A stretch of DNA of 64,000 bases from Luteibacter anthropi. GTDB lineage: Bacteria > Pseudomonadota > Gammaproteobacteria > Xanthomonadales > Rhodanobacteraceae. Below are positions 31,111 to 39,388 of the stretch, piece by piece. The first letter of the stretch is position 1, and every line of letters starts with the position of its first letter. Location: assembly GCF_011759365.1 (NCBI RefSeq), contig NZ_JAARLZ010000001.1, forward strand, positions 186,001-250,000, in the 5' to 3' direction. Under the pieces are notes generated by a model. The model was not told the DNA's origin and made no database searches. It saw nothing but the letters and a program-made list of their open reading frames with translations. Made by a program: the position numbers and the translations under genes.

Positions 31111-31233
31111 CAGGTATTCTTGCCACGGAAAGGGGCGCGTACGCGCGGGGTGGACACTCAAGTCTACCAGCGTTCCGTCCCCCACTCGGAGTTCGCCCCG
31201 GCGTAGCTCCGCCATCTGCCCGTGCCCAAGCGG

Positions 31234-31263
31234 TTGACAGTCTTCAAGATTGTCCCGCATACT
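31234..31263 (+). promoter_or_regulatory. Promoter for rpmH
   Basis: TTGACA at 31234-31239 and CATACT at 31258-31263 are 18 bp apart, giving a leader of about 30-35 bases before ATG 31303. A consensus -35 box here is usual for rpmH. Confidence 0.6.
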
Positions 31264-31302
31264 CTCGGGCCTTTTTCACTCTTTACCCCGGATGTAAGCG
31301 CC

Positions 31303-31437
31303 ATGAAGCGTACTTACCAGCCCAGCAAGCTCAAGCGCGCCCGTACCCACGGCTTCCGCGCTCGCATGGCCACCGCCGATGGCCGCAAGATCCTGAACGC
31401 GCGTCGCGCGAAGGGTCGCAAGCGTCTGATCCCGTAA
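31303..31437 (+). CDS. rpmH: 50S ribosomal protein L34
   Basis: The product is 44 residues beginning [20 protein letters not shown] and ending [10 protein letters not shown], nearly the universal L34 sequence. It is a very basic protein of the large ribosomal subunit. ATG 31303 follows GGATG upstream. It is the first gene of rpmH-rnpA-yidC-mnmE, diverging from dnaA, with rnpA 14 bp downstream. Confidence 0.98.
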   Translation: MKRTYQPSKLKRARTHGFRARMATADGRKILNARRAKGRKRLIP

Positions 31438-31451
31438 GCGGTTCGCCAGTC

Positions 31452-31832
31452 GTGCGAGCCGCAGCCCTGCCGCGCGATGCGCGGCTACGCCGCGCCGCCG
31501 ACTTCGCCGCATTGCGAACAGTCAGCGGTCGCCTCGGCGGCCGCTGTTTTCTTTTGCGCTTCGGAAACAACGAAGCCGGTACGGCCCGGCTTGGTCTGGC
31601 GATTTCCAAGCGCTGTTCGAAGCGGGCCGTCGATCGCAACCGCATCAAGCGCCTGGCGCGTGAGGCGTTTCGTCGCGTGCGCGAGGACCTACCACCCGTG
31701 GATATCCTCGTGATGGCCCGCGATACGGCGGTGAAAGAGACCGGTGCGAACCTCCTGGCCGAGCTGGACACCCTGCTCCGCAGGATCCGGCCGTTGAAGC
31801 GCGAGGGTGCCGACGGCACAATCGCGCGTTGA
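31452..31832 (+). CDS. rnpA: Ribonuclease P protein component
   Basis: The product is about 126 residues from GTG 31452 and shows the RnpA signature KRCSKRAVDRNRIKRLAREAFR, plus LGLAISKR and DILVMARD. The basic protein binds the catalytic RNA (rnpB, not in this window) and helps bind precursor tRNA. The exact start is uncertain because the frame is open far upstream through rpmH. The usual yidD gene, which often follows or overlaps rnpA, is absent: only 65 bp separate rnpA from yidC. Confidence 0.94.
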   Translation: MRAAALPRDARLRRAADFAALRTVSGRLGGRCFLLRFGNNEAGTARLGLAISKRCSKRAVDRNRIKRLAREAFRRVREDLPPVDILVMARDTAVKETGANLLAELDTLLRRIRPLKREGADGTIAR

Positions 31833-31897
31833 TCTATCAAGCCCACCCGCCTTCTCCGGCCAGCCGGCCGAGGCGTCATCCGGATCTGGCCTAAGCA

Positions 31898-33586
31898 ATG
31901 AATCAAACGCGCACGCTTCTTTTCTTCGCGCTCATGTTCGTGGCGTACCTGCTGTGGACCGAGTGGGAAAAGGACTACGGTCCCCACCCCCAGGCTGCCA
32001 CGCCCGCCGCGCAGACCGACGCCGGCAAGAACGCGGACGGCAGCGTCCCGAGTGCGGCCAACCCGGCCAACGTGCCGAACGAATCGGCGGCCAGCGACGG
32101 CAAGGGCCAGCTGGTTACCCTGTCCAACGACGTGCTGCGCCTCACCATCGATACGCGTGGTGGCAGCATCGTTCGTTCGGAACTGCTCGCCTATCCGGAC
32201 GAGCCGGTTACTAAGAAGAATCCCACGCCGCCGCCGGCACGCCTGCTGGACGACAGCCCGGAGCACTTCTTTGCCGCACAGGACGGCCTGGTGAGCAACA
32301 CGGGTGCCGCGCCCGATCATCGTGCGCTGTTCCAGGCCGCCACCACCGAAGCAAAGCTCACCGATGGCGAAAAGTCCGTCAGCCTCGACCTGACCTGGAC
32401 CGATCCGTCGGGCATCAAGGTGGTGAAGCGCTATACGCTGGGCCGCACCACCTACGTGGTCGATTTCGACCAGCGTATCGAGAACGGCTCGTCCGCCACC
32501 TGGACCGGCAACGCCTACCAGCAGTTGCAGCGCGTGCCGGCGCCGAAGGCGAACTGGTTCAAGGCCTATACCGATCCGGCGCAGCACAGCTTCTTTGGTG
32601 CCGCCTGGTACAGCCCGGAAAACAAGTTCGATTCGCTGTCGTTCCTCGACTTCGCCAAGAAGCCGCTCAACCACGCCTTCAGCGGTGGCTGGGTCAGCAT
32701 GATCCAGCACTACTTCTTCGTCGCGTGGATTCCGCCGGCCGACCAGACCGTTACCTATAGCAGCAGCATCGTCGATCCGACCTCGGCCACGCCGCGCTAT
32801 CTCGTACGTGCCTTCGGCCCGGCCATTCAGGTGGCGCCCGGCCAGAGCACCGACAGCGTTGCGCGCCTGTACATCGGTCCGAAACTGCAGGGCACCCTCG
32901 ATGCCGTCGCGCCGGGCCTTGAGCTCACCAGCAACTACGGCTGGCTCACCATCATCGCGCAGCCGCTGCACTGGCTGCTCTCCCAGCTGCACGCCATCAG
33001 CGGCAACTGGGGCGTGGCGATCATCCTGCTCGTGCTGATCATCAAGGGTGCGCTGCTCAAGCTTACCGATGCGCAGTTCCGCTCGGGCGCCCGCATGCGC
33101 AAGCTTCAGCCTCGTGTCCAGGCGCTCAAGGAGCGCTATGGCGACGATCGCATGAAGATGCAGCAGGCGATGATGGAGCTGTACAAGAAGGAAAAGATCA
33201 ACCCGATGGCAGGCTGCCTGCCCATCCTGATCACCTTCCCCATCTTCATCGGCCTGCTGCGCGTGCTGTCCGAGTCGATCGAACTGCGCCACGCGCCGTT
33301 CTTCGGCTGGATCCACGATCTCTCGGCACCCGATCCATTCTACGTGCTGCCGGTGCTGTACTTCCTGGTCACGCTGCTTACCCAGCGCATGATGTCCACG
33401 GTGGGCATGGATCCCACCCAGGCCAAGATGATGAAGGTGATGCCGCTGCTGTTCGGTATCTTCTTCGCCTTCTTCCCGTCGGGCCTCGTGCTCTACTGGA
33501 CCGTCAACGGTGCCACCAGCCTGCTCCAGCAGTGGTGGATCAACCGCAGCGTCGACAAGGCGCACGAGAAGGCACGCACCGCGTGA
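31898..33586 (+). CDS. yidC: Membrane protein insertase YidC
   Basis: This 562-residue protein has the gammaproteobacterial layout. An N-terminal membrane helix (LLFFALMFVAYLLW) comes first, then a large periplasmic beta domain (about 60-340) and the conserved five-helix core with GNWGVAIILLVLIIKGALLKLTDAQFRSGARM (the arginine of the hydrophilic groove), INPMAGCLPILITFPIFIGLLRVL and FPSGLVLYWTVNGATSLLQQWW. It inserts membrane proteins alone or with SecYEG. It lies between rnpA and mnmE; a stable hairpin occupies the gap to mnmE. Confidence 0.98.
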   Translation: MNQTRTLLFFALMFVAYLLWTEWEKDYGPHPQAATPAAQTDAGKNADGSVPSAANPANVPNESAASDGKGQLVTLSNDVLRLTIDTRGGSIVRSELLAYPDEPVTKKNPTPPPARLLDDSPEHFFAAQDGLVSNTGAAPDHRALFQAATTEAKLTDGEKSVSLDLTWTDPSGIKVVKRYTLGRTTYVVDFDQRIENGSSATWTGNAYQQLQRVPAPKANWFKAYTDPAQHSFFGAAWYSPENKFDSLSFLDFAKKPLNHAFSGGWVSMIQHYFFVAWIPPADQTVTYSSSIVDPTSATPRYLVRAFGPAIQVAPGQSTDSVARLYIGPKLQGTLDAVAPGLELTSNYGWLTIIAQPLHWLLSQLHAISGNWGVAIILLVLIIKGALLKLTDAQFRSGARMRKLQPRVQALKERYGDDRMKMQQAMMELYKKEKINPMAGCLPILITFPIFIGLLRVLSESIELRHAPFFGWIHDLSAPDPFYVLPVLYFLVTLLTQRMMSTVGMDPTQAKMMKVMPLLFGIFFAFFPSGLVLYWTVNGATSLLQQWWINRSVDKAHEKARTA

Positions 33587-33593
33587 CCTTCCG

Positions 33594-33619
33594 GGCGGCG
33601 CGTCTTCCGACGCGCCGCC
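33594..33619. other. Stable hairpin between yidC and mnmE
   Basis: An 11-bp perfect GC-rich stem (33594-33604 with 33609-33619) has a TTCC loop, 7 bp after the yidC stop and 19 bp before mnmE. There is no T-run, so it more likely protects or processes the mRNA than terminates it. Confidence 0.7.
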
Positions 33620-33638
33620 TCGTCATCGAGGACATCGC

Positions 33639-34970
33639 ATGACCGACGGCGTCGACACCATCGCGGCTATCGCCACAGGCGCCGGCGCGGCGGGTGTCGG
33701 TGCCGTTCGTGTTTCCGGGCCGCTCGCTCCGGCTATAGCCACGCGCTTCCTTGGCCGCGAGCCGGCACCTCGTCATGCGCACTTCGCGGCTTTCCGCGAT
33801 GGGGCAGGCGAACTGATCGACCGTGGCATCCTGTTGCACTTCCCTGCCCCGCATTCCTACACCGGCGAACACGTCGTGGAGCTGCAGGGCCACGGCAGCG
33901 CCGTACTGCTCGATGCCTTGCTTCGTCGCTGCATCGAGCTCGGTGCGCGGCTCGCGCGTCCGGGTGAATTCACCGAACGTGCTTTCCTGAATGGCAAGCT
34001 CGATCTTGCCCAGGCCGAAGCGGTTGCCGACCTTGTCGCGGCAACATCGCAGGCCGGTGCCCGTGCGGCCTTGCGTTCGATGGAAGGCGTGTTCTCTGCG
34101 CGTGTCGACGACCTGCTCGCCGAGCTCATCGAACTGCGCGTGCATATCGAAGCGGCCATCGATTTTCCCGAAGAGGAGATCGACTTCCTTGCAGACCCCA
34201 TCATCGGTGACAAGCTTGCATTGCTGCGCAATCATCTTGATGAACTGCTGACGGAAACGCGACGCGGCGTCCGTTTGAACGACGGCATCGCCGTTGCCAT
34301 CGTCGGCCGTCCGAATGCGGGCAAGTCGAGCCTGCTCAACGCACTGGCCGGCGAAGAGCGCGCCATCGTCACCGACATCGCCGGCACCACCCGCGACGTA
34401 CTTCGCGAAGCGATCCATATCGATGGCGTCGCACTCGAACTGGCCGACACGGCAGGCCTGCGCGAGTCTGATGACATCGTCGAACGCGAAGGCATTCGTC
34501 GTGCACGAGCCCAACTCGAACGCTGCGATGTCGCCCTCCTCGTCACCGACGAAGCACATGCCGATACCGATCAGGCCTTTTTTCATGGTGTTCCGGCACA
34601 CGCCGCACGTCTGGTCGTGATCAACAAGATCGACCTTGTGAGTCGTCATGCGCAACGTGAAGGCGATACGTTATGGATTTCGGCGCGCACGGGCGAAGGT
34701 CTGGATGCGTTGCGCTCACGCCTGAGGGAACTCGCCACGGCCGGCGCCGGCGAGGGCGCCTTCAGCGCACGGCGCCGTCATGTCGTTGCGCTGGAATCCG
34801 TGCGTGGATACCTGGACCACACGGCCGACGCCCTGCATGGCACCCGCTCCGGCGAACTTGCCGCCGAAGAGCTCCGGCACGCGCAGCAGGCGCTGGGCGA
34901 AATCACCGGCACCTACTCGTCGGACGATTTGCTCGGAGCGATCTTCGGGTCATTCTGCATCGGGAAGTGA
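33639..34970 (+). CDS. mnmE: tRNA modification GTPase MnmE
   Basis: The product is 443 residues from ATG 33639. MnmE with MnmG makes the 5-carboxymethylaminomethyl group on wobble uridine 34 of several tRNAs. Seen: an N-terminal tetrahydrofolate-binding domain (DTIAAIATGAGAAGVGAVRVSG, then GEFTERAFLNGKLDLAQAEAVADL), a G domain with G1 GRPNAGKS at 223-230, DIAGTTRD and DTAG, and the invariant C-terminal CIGK ending. It is the last gene of the conserved cluster. Confidence 0.97.
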   Translation: MTDGVDTIAAIATGAGAAGVGAVRVSGPLAPAIATRFLGREPAPRHAHFAAFRDGAGELIDRGILLHFPAPHSYTGEHVVELQGHGSAVLLDALLRRCIELGARLARPGEFTERAFLNGKLDLAQAEAVADLVAATSQAGARAALRSMEGVFSARVDDLLAELIELRVHIEAAIDFPEEEIDFLADPIIGDKLALLRNHLDELLTETRRGVRLNDGIAVAIVGRPNAGKSSLLNALAGEERAIVTDIAGTTRDVLREAIHIDGVALELADTAGLRESDDIVEREGIRRARAQLERCDVALLVTDEAHADTDQAFFHGVPAHAARLVVINKIDLVSRHAQREGDTLWISARTGEGLDALRSRLRELATAGAGEGAFSARRRHVVALESVRGYLDHTADALHGTRSGELAAEELRHAQQALGEITGTYSSDDLLGAIFGSFCIGK

Positions 34971-35244
34971 GGTGGGGCTCAAGGACATTCATTGAAGTCT
35001 GCTGATGCGCCATTAATTCGCATAAATAAAGGGATTTCTGTCTGCTGAGTGATTCGGTGATACAGTCAAAGCCATCGCTGTTCGGGCCCCTGTATGGGGC
35101 CCAGCTCACTGTATAGCCTTCCAGAAGACCGCCGCGTTCGTCGAAAAATTCAAGGGGTAGGTGGGCAGATGTAACCGGCCAGAGTTATCGAACTGGCGTT
35201 AAAGCGTGCCTGGTCGACGTACAGACCACGTGGAGATACTCGGT
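34971..35244. other. Intergenic region at the left edge of the RhuM-like insert
   Basis: This stretch between mnmE and the RhuM-like gene is lower in GC than its neighbours. I see no gene and no tRNA. A short GGGCCCcTGTATGGGGCCC inverted repeat occurs near 35082-35100. Confidence 0.4.
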
Positions 35245-36288
35245 ATGAATGGCAAAAAATTGATACGCAACAGCACAGCCGAGTTTCTGATCTTCACTGG
35301 CCAGGCTGGCGAGCAGAGCATCGAGGCCCGCTACGAGGACCAGACCCTATGGCTGTCGCAGAAGCTGATCGCCGAGCTATTTGGTATAGATGTACGTACC
35401 GTCAGCGAGCACCTGAAGAACATCTTTGCCAGTCAGGAACTTATGCCTGAGGCAACTATCCGGAAATTCCGGATAGTTCAGCAGGAGGGCCAGCGGGAAG
35501 TATCACGGTCGGTGGACTTCTACAGCCTCGACGCCATCATTTCCGTCGGCTATCGGGTCAACTCCATACGTGCGACACAGTTTCGTCAGTGGGCGACCGG
35601 CGTCCTGCGTGAGTTTGCCATCAAGGGCTATGTGCTGGATCGTCAGCGAATGGAAAACGGCAGCTTCCTGGGCGAGGATTACTTCGAGCGGCTGCTGGCG
35701 GAAATCCGCGAGATCCGTCTCAGCGAGCGACGCTTCTACCAGAAGATCACCGACATCTATGCCACCAGCGTGGACTACAACAAGGACGCGCCGACCACCA
35801 AGGCCTTCTTCGCCAAAGTACAGAACAAACTGCATTACGCCATCCACAGCCATACCGCTGCAGAGTTGATCCGCAAGCGGGCCGATAGCAGCAAGCCACA
35901 TATGGGATTGACGTCCTGGGCGGGCGCGCCCGAAGGCAAGATACTGAAAACCGACGTGGCCGTGGCCAAGAACTACCTGACCAAGGACGAGTTGGATTCA
36001 TTGGGTCGTATCGTCAACGCCTATCTGGAACTGGCCGAGGATCGTGCTCGCCGCAAGATTCCCATGAGCATGGAAGACTGGTCCAAGCGGCTGGACGCCT
36101 TCCTAGAGTTTGATGACCGGGAAGTGCTACAGAACAGCGGCAAGATTTCTGCGAAACTTGCCCAGACACATGCGGAAAGTGAATTTGAGAAGTACAGAAT
36201 TGTGCAGGATTGCCTGTTTGAAAGTGACTTCGACAAAGCAGTGAAAAAACTGGCAGCCGATGAGGCGAACATCAGAGATGATAAATAA
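35245..36288 (+). CDS. RhuM-family (virulence-associated) protein
   Basis: The product is about 347 residues from ATG 35245, with GGAGA upstream. It matches the RhuM family, named from a Salmonella pathogenicity island. The N-terminal part has a DNA-binding-like helix-turn-helix (WLSQKLIAELFGIDVRTVSEHLKNIF), then VDFYSLDAIISVGYRVNSIRATQFRQWA, and a helical C-terminal part. The molecular function is unknown; many relatives sit in genomic islands and near toxin-antitoxin or restriction genes. Codon use and lower GC differ from the flanking housekeeping genes, so recent transfer is likely (inference). Confidence 0.85.
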   Translation: MNGKKLIRNSTAEFLIFTGQAGEQSIEARYEDQTLWLSQKLIAELFGIDVRTVSEHLKNIFASQELMPEATIRKFRIVQQEGQREVSRSVDFYSLDAIISVGYRVNSIRATQFRQWATGVLREFAIKGYVLDRQRMENGSFLGEDYFERLLAEIREIRLSERRFYQKITDIYATSVDYNKDAPTTKAFFAKVQNKLHYAIHSHTAAELIRKRADSSKPHMGLTSWAGAPEGKILKTDVAVAKNYLTKDELDSLGRIVNAYLELAEDRARRKIPMSMEDWSKRLDAFLEFDDREVLQNSGKISAKLAQTHAESEFEKYRIVQDCLFESDFDKAVKKLAADEANIRDDK

Positions 36289-36534
36289 ACCTCTGGTCCG
36301 CTTGCTGCCTGAGGCGGCCTGTGATCAAGTTGTACGCGACACATCGCGCCCAACGGGAGAGCGATAAGCGTCCATCGATGGCTATCCGCCGCTACCGGAG
36401 TACAGCTTTGTTTTTGTACTCAAGAATCGATCCAAGCATGTTAAAGGAATTAAAAACTACTTTGACCAACAATAGTGATGCATCGGAGGCGTCACTTCTG
36501 CATCAACAGGTAGAACGGCCGAGCGGGCGATCCG

Positions 36535-37692
36535 TCAGGAGCCGCTGAACCCTGACGCAGGGAACTCAGCGGGAGCAACCGTCTGCATCACGGCGTCCAC
36601 CAGCGTACGTGACCACACGTTCTTTGCACTGCCGTTGGTGAGATAGACGATGATGTAAGCACGCTCATCAAGCGGTTCCTTGAAGATGATTCGGACCCTG
36701 CTGCGTGCGCCGCCATCATGCCCCACTTCGCGATAGCCATGGCTCTCGCCATAGTCCCAGCCTGTCGCGAACCAGCCACGCTGGCCTGTGGATAACTCGC
36801 GGGGTTGCCATGATCGCTGCAACGTTGCCTGGCTGACGAGCTTTCCTGACGCAACAGCCTGCATGAAGTGTGCGAGGTCGCTCGCGGTCGTATAAAGCTC
36901 AGCGTGACCGTACGCATACGATGGCCACGCAATGGCGGCATCTTTCTGAAGCCTGCCATTCTTGCCGGTGTACGCCGTTGCCCGAAGCTCTGGTGGAGCA
37001 TCGGAAGGTCCCAGCCACGTGTGATTCAGTTGCAGCGGGCGGATGATGCGTTGCTGGACAACCTGTGGATAAGGCTTGCCATAGCAAGCGGCGAGTAGGG
37101 CCGACAGCACCAGGTAATTGGTCTGCGTGTAATGGGTCTCCGTGCCGGGTACGAACTGTAGTGGAGCGTTCGCCAGGGAAGCAAAGACCGCGGTTATATC
37201 GGGCGGAAACCTCGTGTCGGCGGTCAGTTCCTCGCCTTGCCCGCTCCCGAAGTACTCGGGAACACCCGAGGTGTGATCGAGAAAATCCCGCACGCTTATG
37301 CGCTTCCATCGTTCGGGAAGCCCCGTGACGTACTCGCTGGCCGGCCGGCCCAGGTCGAGCCTGCCCTGGTCGGCCAGCTGCATGATCAGCGTGCTCACGA
37401 AAAGCTTGCTGATTGAAAATGCGGGGAACACGCTGTCGTTCTTGACGGGGCGATGGCTGTCGATATCGATCTGCCCATCCACGCCGCTGAAGATCACCTT
37501 TCCATCGTGCATCACGACCAGGGCCTGGCCCGCGATACCGTGATGCTGGCGATTTAAGCGCATCAATGCCTGCAGTCGCTGTGAAAGATCGTTTTGTTCA
37601 CCAGCGGCAAATGATGGCGCCATGCCTGCCATGAAGAGCAGGAGCGTCGCGACCACGCGAGCCCTGGCCGATCGTTTATCGAAGATTCGCAT
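36535..37692 (-). CDS. Secreted serine hydrolase, class C beta-lactamase family
   Basis: This 385-residue protein has a signal peptide (MRIFDKRSARARVVATLLLFMAGMAPSFAAG). The catalytic SxxK motif is SISK at 93-96, in FPAFSISKLFVSTLIMQL. The second motif, normally Y-x-N, reads YTQTNY, so the asparagine is replaced by glutamine while the tyrosine stays. The third motif region is VGHDGGARSR. The family contains esterases, D-amino peptidases and true AmpC enzymes; the altered motif and divergence argue against calling resistance. It follows a small secreted Ig-like protein by 9 bp and is probably co-transcribed with it. Confidence 0.85.
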   Translation of the reverse strand: MRIFDKRSARARVVATLLLFMAGMAPSFAAGEQNDLSQRLQALMRLNRQHHGIAGQALVVMHDGKVIFSGVDGQIDIDSHRPVKNDSVFPAFSISKLFVSTLIMQLADQGRLDLGRPASEYVTGLPERWKRISVRDFLDHTSGVPEYFGSGQGEELTADTRFPPDITAVFASLANAPLQFVPGTETHYTQTNYLVLSALLAACYGKPYPQVVQQRIIRPLQLNHTWLGPSDAPPELRATAYTGKNGRLQKDAAIAWPSYAYGHAELYTTASDLAHFMQAVASGKLVSQATLQRSWQPRELSTGQRGWFATGWDYGESHGYREVGHDGGARSRVRIIFKEPLDERAYIIVYLTNGSAKNVWSRTLVDAVMQTVAPAEFPASGFSGS

Positions 37693-37701
37693 GACGAATC
37701 C

Positions 37702-38451
37702 TCAATGGACAAAGAACGCAGTACGAGCGACGCCCGCATTGTTGCTTGATCCCATCCATGCGCTGACTTCCAGTTCGTAGAGTCCGTGTGAGTCGGCAGG
37801 AATATCCGCAACGAAGACTCCCGCTGCGGCATCGAAGCGCAAGGGGATGATCCTTGCCGCCCCACCATCGATGACCAGCGAGGCCTGCACCTCGGTATCG
37901 CTGGCACGCCAGGGCCCTGCGGCGGTGATCGCGCAGCCGCACAGCATCGTCACGCCGACGCGCACCGGCACGGTCGTACCGGCTTTCACCGTCTGATAAG
38001 CCAGGGGGCTGGCCACGTCCACGATGAGGCCCGGCAGTTCCATGAGCCATCCATCGCCGGCCGTGAGGGAATGCCCGGGCAGGATCCATTGCGTACTGGT
38101 TGCCGTGGTCGTCGCCTGCGGCTGGCTGAGCGGACCGGTCACGCTCAGGGTGACCCGGCGCGGCCGGTCGAGATCGAGCGACGTGTGGAACACGGCCGAT
38201 CCCTCCGTGGATCGCGTTCCGCCCTGCCCCATGATCTTCGCGGTGTCGCCGGTCGTACCGGCGGTCTGCCCGTGGGCAAGTACTTCGCCCGTGTCGGCAT
38301 CGGTAAGGACCACACGCACCGGTGCGGCATAGCCGCCGAGGAACTTGGCGCCGCGCGCCAGCACGCGGACATCCACCTCGGTATGGGTCGCCCGGGCGAC
38401 ACCGAGCAGGGTAAAAAGCAGGCACAAGGCCAGGGCGGACAGGATGCGCAT
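37702..38451 (-). CDS. Secreted protein of unknown function, beta-sandwich-like
   Basis: This 249-residue protein has a signal peptide (MRILSALALCLLFTLLGVARA). The mature part is rich in beta-prone segments such as VDVRVLARGAKFLGGYAAPVRV and PVRVGVTMLCGCAITAAGPW, which suggest two immunoglobulin-like domains. I recognise no family. A Cys-Gly-Cys pair in the second half may be a metal or disulfide site. The gene lies 9 bp before the serine hydrolase and diverges from a ToxR/CadC-like membrane regulator. Confidence 0.7.
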   Translation of the reverse strand: MRILSALALCLLFTLLGVARATHTEVDVRVLARGAKFLGGYAAPVRVVLTDADTGEVLAHGQTAGTTGDTAKIMGQGGTRSTEGSAVFHTSLDLDRPRRVTLSVTGPLSQPQATTTATSTQWILPGHSLTAGDGWLMELPGLIVDVASPLAYQTVKAGTTVPVRVGVTMLCGCAITAAGPWRASDTEVQASLVIDGGAARIIPLRFDAAAGVFVADIPADSHGLYELEVSAWMGSSNNAGVARTAFFVH

Positions 38452-38526
38452 GAGCGGGTTTTCCTCGCAGAAGTGCCACGGGTGGCTTCGGGAAAATCCT
38501 GGGGCCTTCTGCCAGAATGGTCCACC

Positions 38527-38560
38527 GACATGTCATGAACTCGCCTGACATGTCGTGACC
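38527..38560. promoter_or_regulatory. Direct repeats, candidate operator of the ToxR/CadC-like regulator
   Basis: GACATGTCATGAAC at 38527-38540 and GACATGTCGTGACC at 38547-38560 are 20 bp apart, two turns of the helix. They lie between the divergent secreted-protein gene and the regulator gene. Such spacing suits tandem winged-helix binding. Confidence 0.5.
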
Positions 38561-38597
38561 ATCAAGGGATTCAACGCGTTACGCGGGGGTAGGCACG

Positions 38598-39380
38598 ATG
38601 CTTCGCTTTGACGATATCCGGCTCGACCCGGTCCTGTTGCAGGCGTTCCGGGGCGACGTCCCGCTTGATGCACCGCCCCAGGTTGTCGAGGTGCTGGTTT
38701 ACCTGGTTCACCATGGCGAACGGATCGTGCCGCGCTCCGAGCTGCTCGAACGCTTCTGGCCACGTGCGGGTACCGGCGGGGATGCGGCCCTCAATACCTG
38801 CATTCGCCGGATGCGCACCCTGCTGGACGACGATGCCGAAGCCCCCCGCTATATCCAGACACGGCCTCGCGCGGGCTATCGTTTTATCGGCACGCTGTCC
38901 GGCGACATGCCGGTCGTGCCGCCACGCAGGCCCTGGTTTTCAGGCGCGCGCATGGCCATGGGCGGTCTGTCGGCCGTGATCCTGCTCGCTGGTGTGCTCT
39001 GGGCCCATGCCGCTATGCGCACGTCGTCGCAACGTATCGCCGTGGAGCCCGTGCAAGGCATGTGCGAGTACGTGCTGTTTCCGAACTTCAACGCGGGTCT
39101 GCGTGAAAGTCTTGTAGCGAGGGTGAGTCGCGGATTGCCGGAGGGTTACAGCATCGCCACCGATCCGGCCGGTGCAGACCTGCATGCCCGCGTCAGCGTG
39201 CGGCAGACACCGCAACAGACCGTCGCGGTCATAAGTCTGCTGGATGACAGCAAGGGACGCATCGTGTGGTCGGGAGAATTCGCCGAACCCACCGACACGA
39301 ACGACTATGTGCCTCTCCAGGGCGTGCTTGCCGATCGCATGGCAACCGACCTGCTGATCGCCCTCGGCAAGCGCTCCTGA
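38598..39380 (+). CDS. ToxR/CadC-like membrane-bound winged-helix regulator
   Basis: This 260-residue one-component regulator has an N-terminal OmpR/PhoB-type winged helix (about 1-95; GERIVPRSELLERFWP, ALNTCIRRMRTLLDDD, YIQTRPRAGYRFIG), one membrane helix at about 118-138 (MAMGGLSAVILLAGVLWAHAA) and a periplasmic part of about 120 residues with one cysteine. ToxR- and CadC-like proteins bind DNA while anchored in the membrane and sense the periplasm. The direct repeats upstream and the divergent secreted hydrolase pair are natural targets. Confidence 0.85.
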   Translation: MLRFDDIRLDPVLLQAFRGDVPLDAPPQVVEVLVYLVHHGERIVPRSELLERFWPRAGTGGDAALNTCIRRMRTLLDDDAEAPRYIQTRPRAGYRFIGTLSGDMPVVPPRRPWFSGARMAMGGLSAVILLAGVLWAHAAMRTSSQRIAVEPVQGMCEYVLFPNFNAGLRESLVARVSRGLPEGYSIATDPAGADLHARVSVRQTPQQTVAVISLLDDSKGRIVWSGEFAEPTDTNDYVPLQGVLADRMATDLLIALGKRS

Positions 39381-39388
39381 AAAAGTTA

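Noticed and set aside
31331-33565. A 744-residue open frame on the minus strand
   Set aside because: Antisense to rpmH, rnpA and yidC, all of which are certain genes.
36321-36548. A 75-residue plus-strand open frame after the RhuM-like gene
   Set aside because: It has no ribosome site, a mixed composition, and runs into the convergent hydrolase gene; nothing supports a protein.
36535-37692. Reading the hydrolase as an AmpC beta-lactamase
   Set aside because: SxxK is present, but the Y-x-N motif is altered to YTQ and the third motif is GHDGG-like, which fits the broad serine hydrolase family better.
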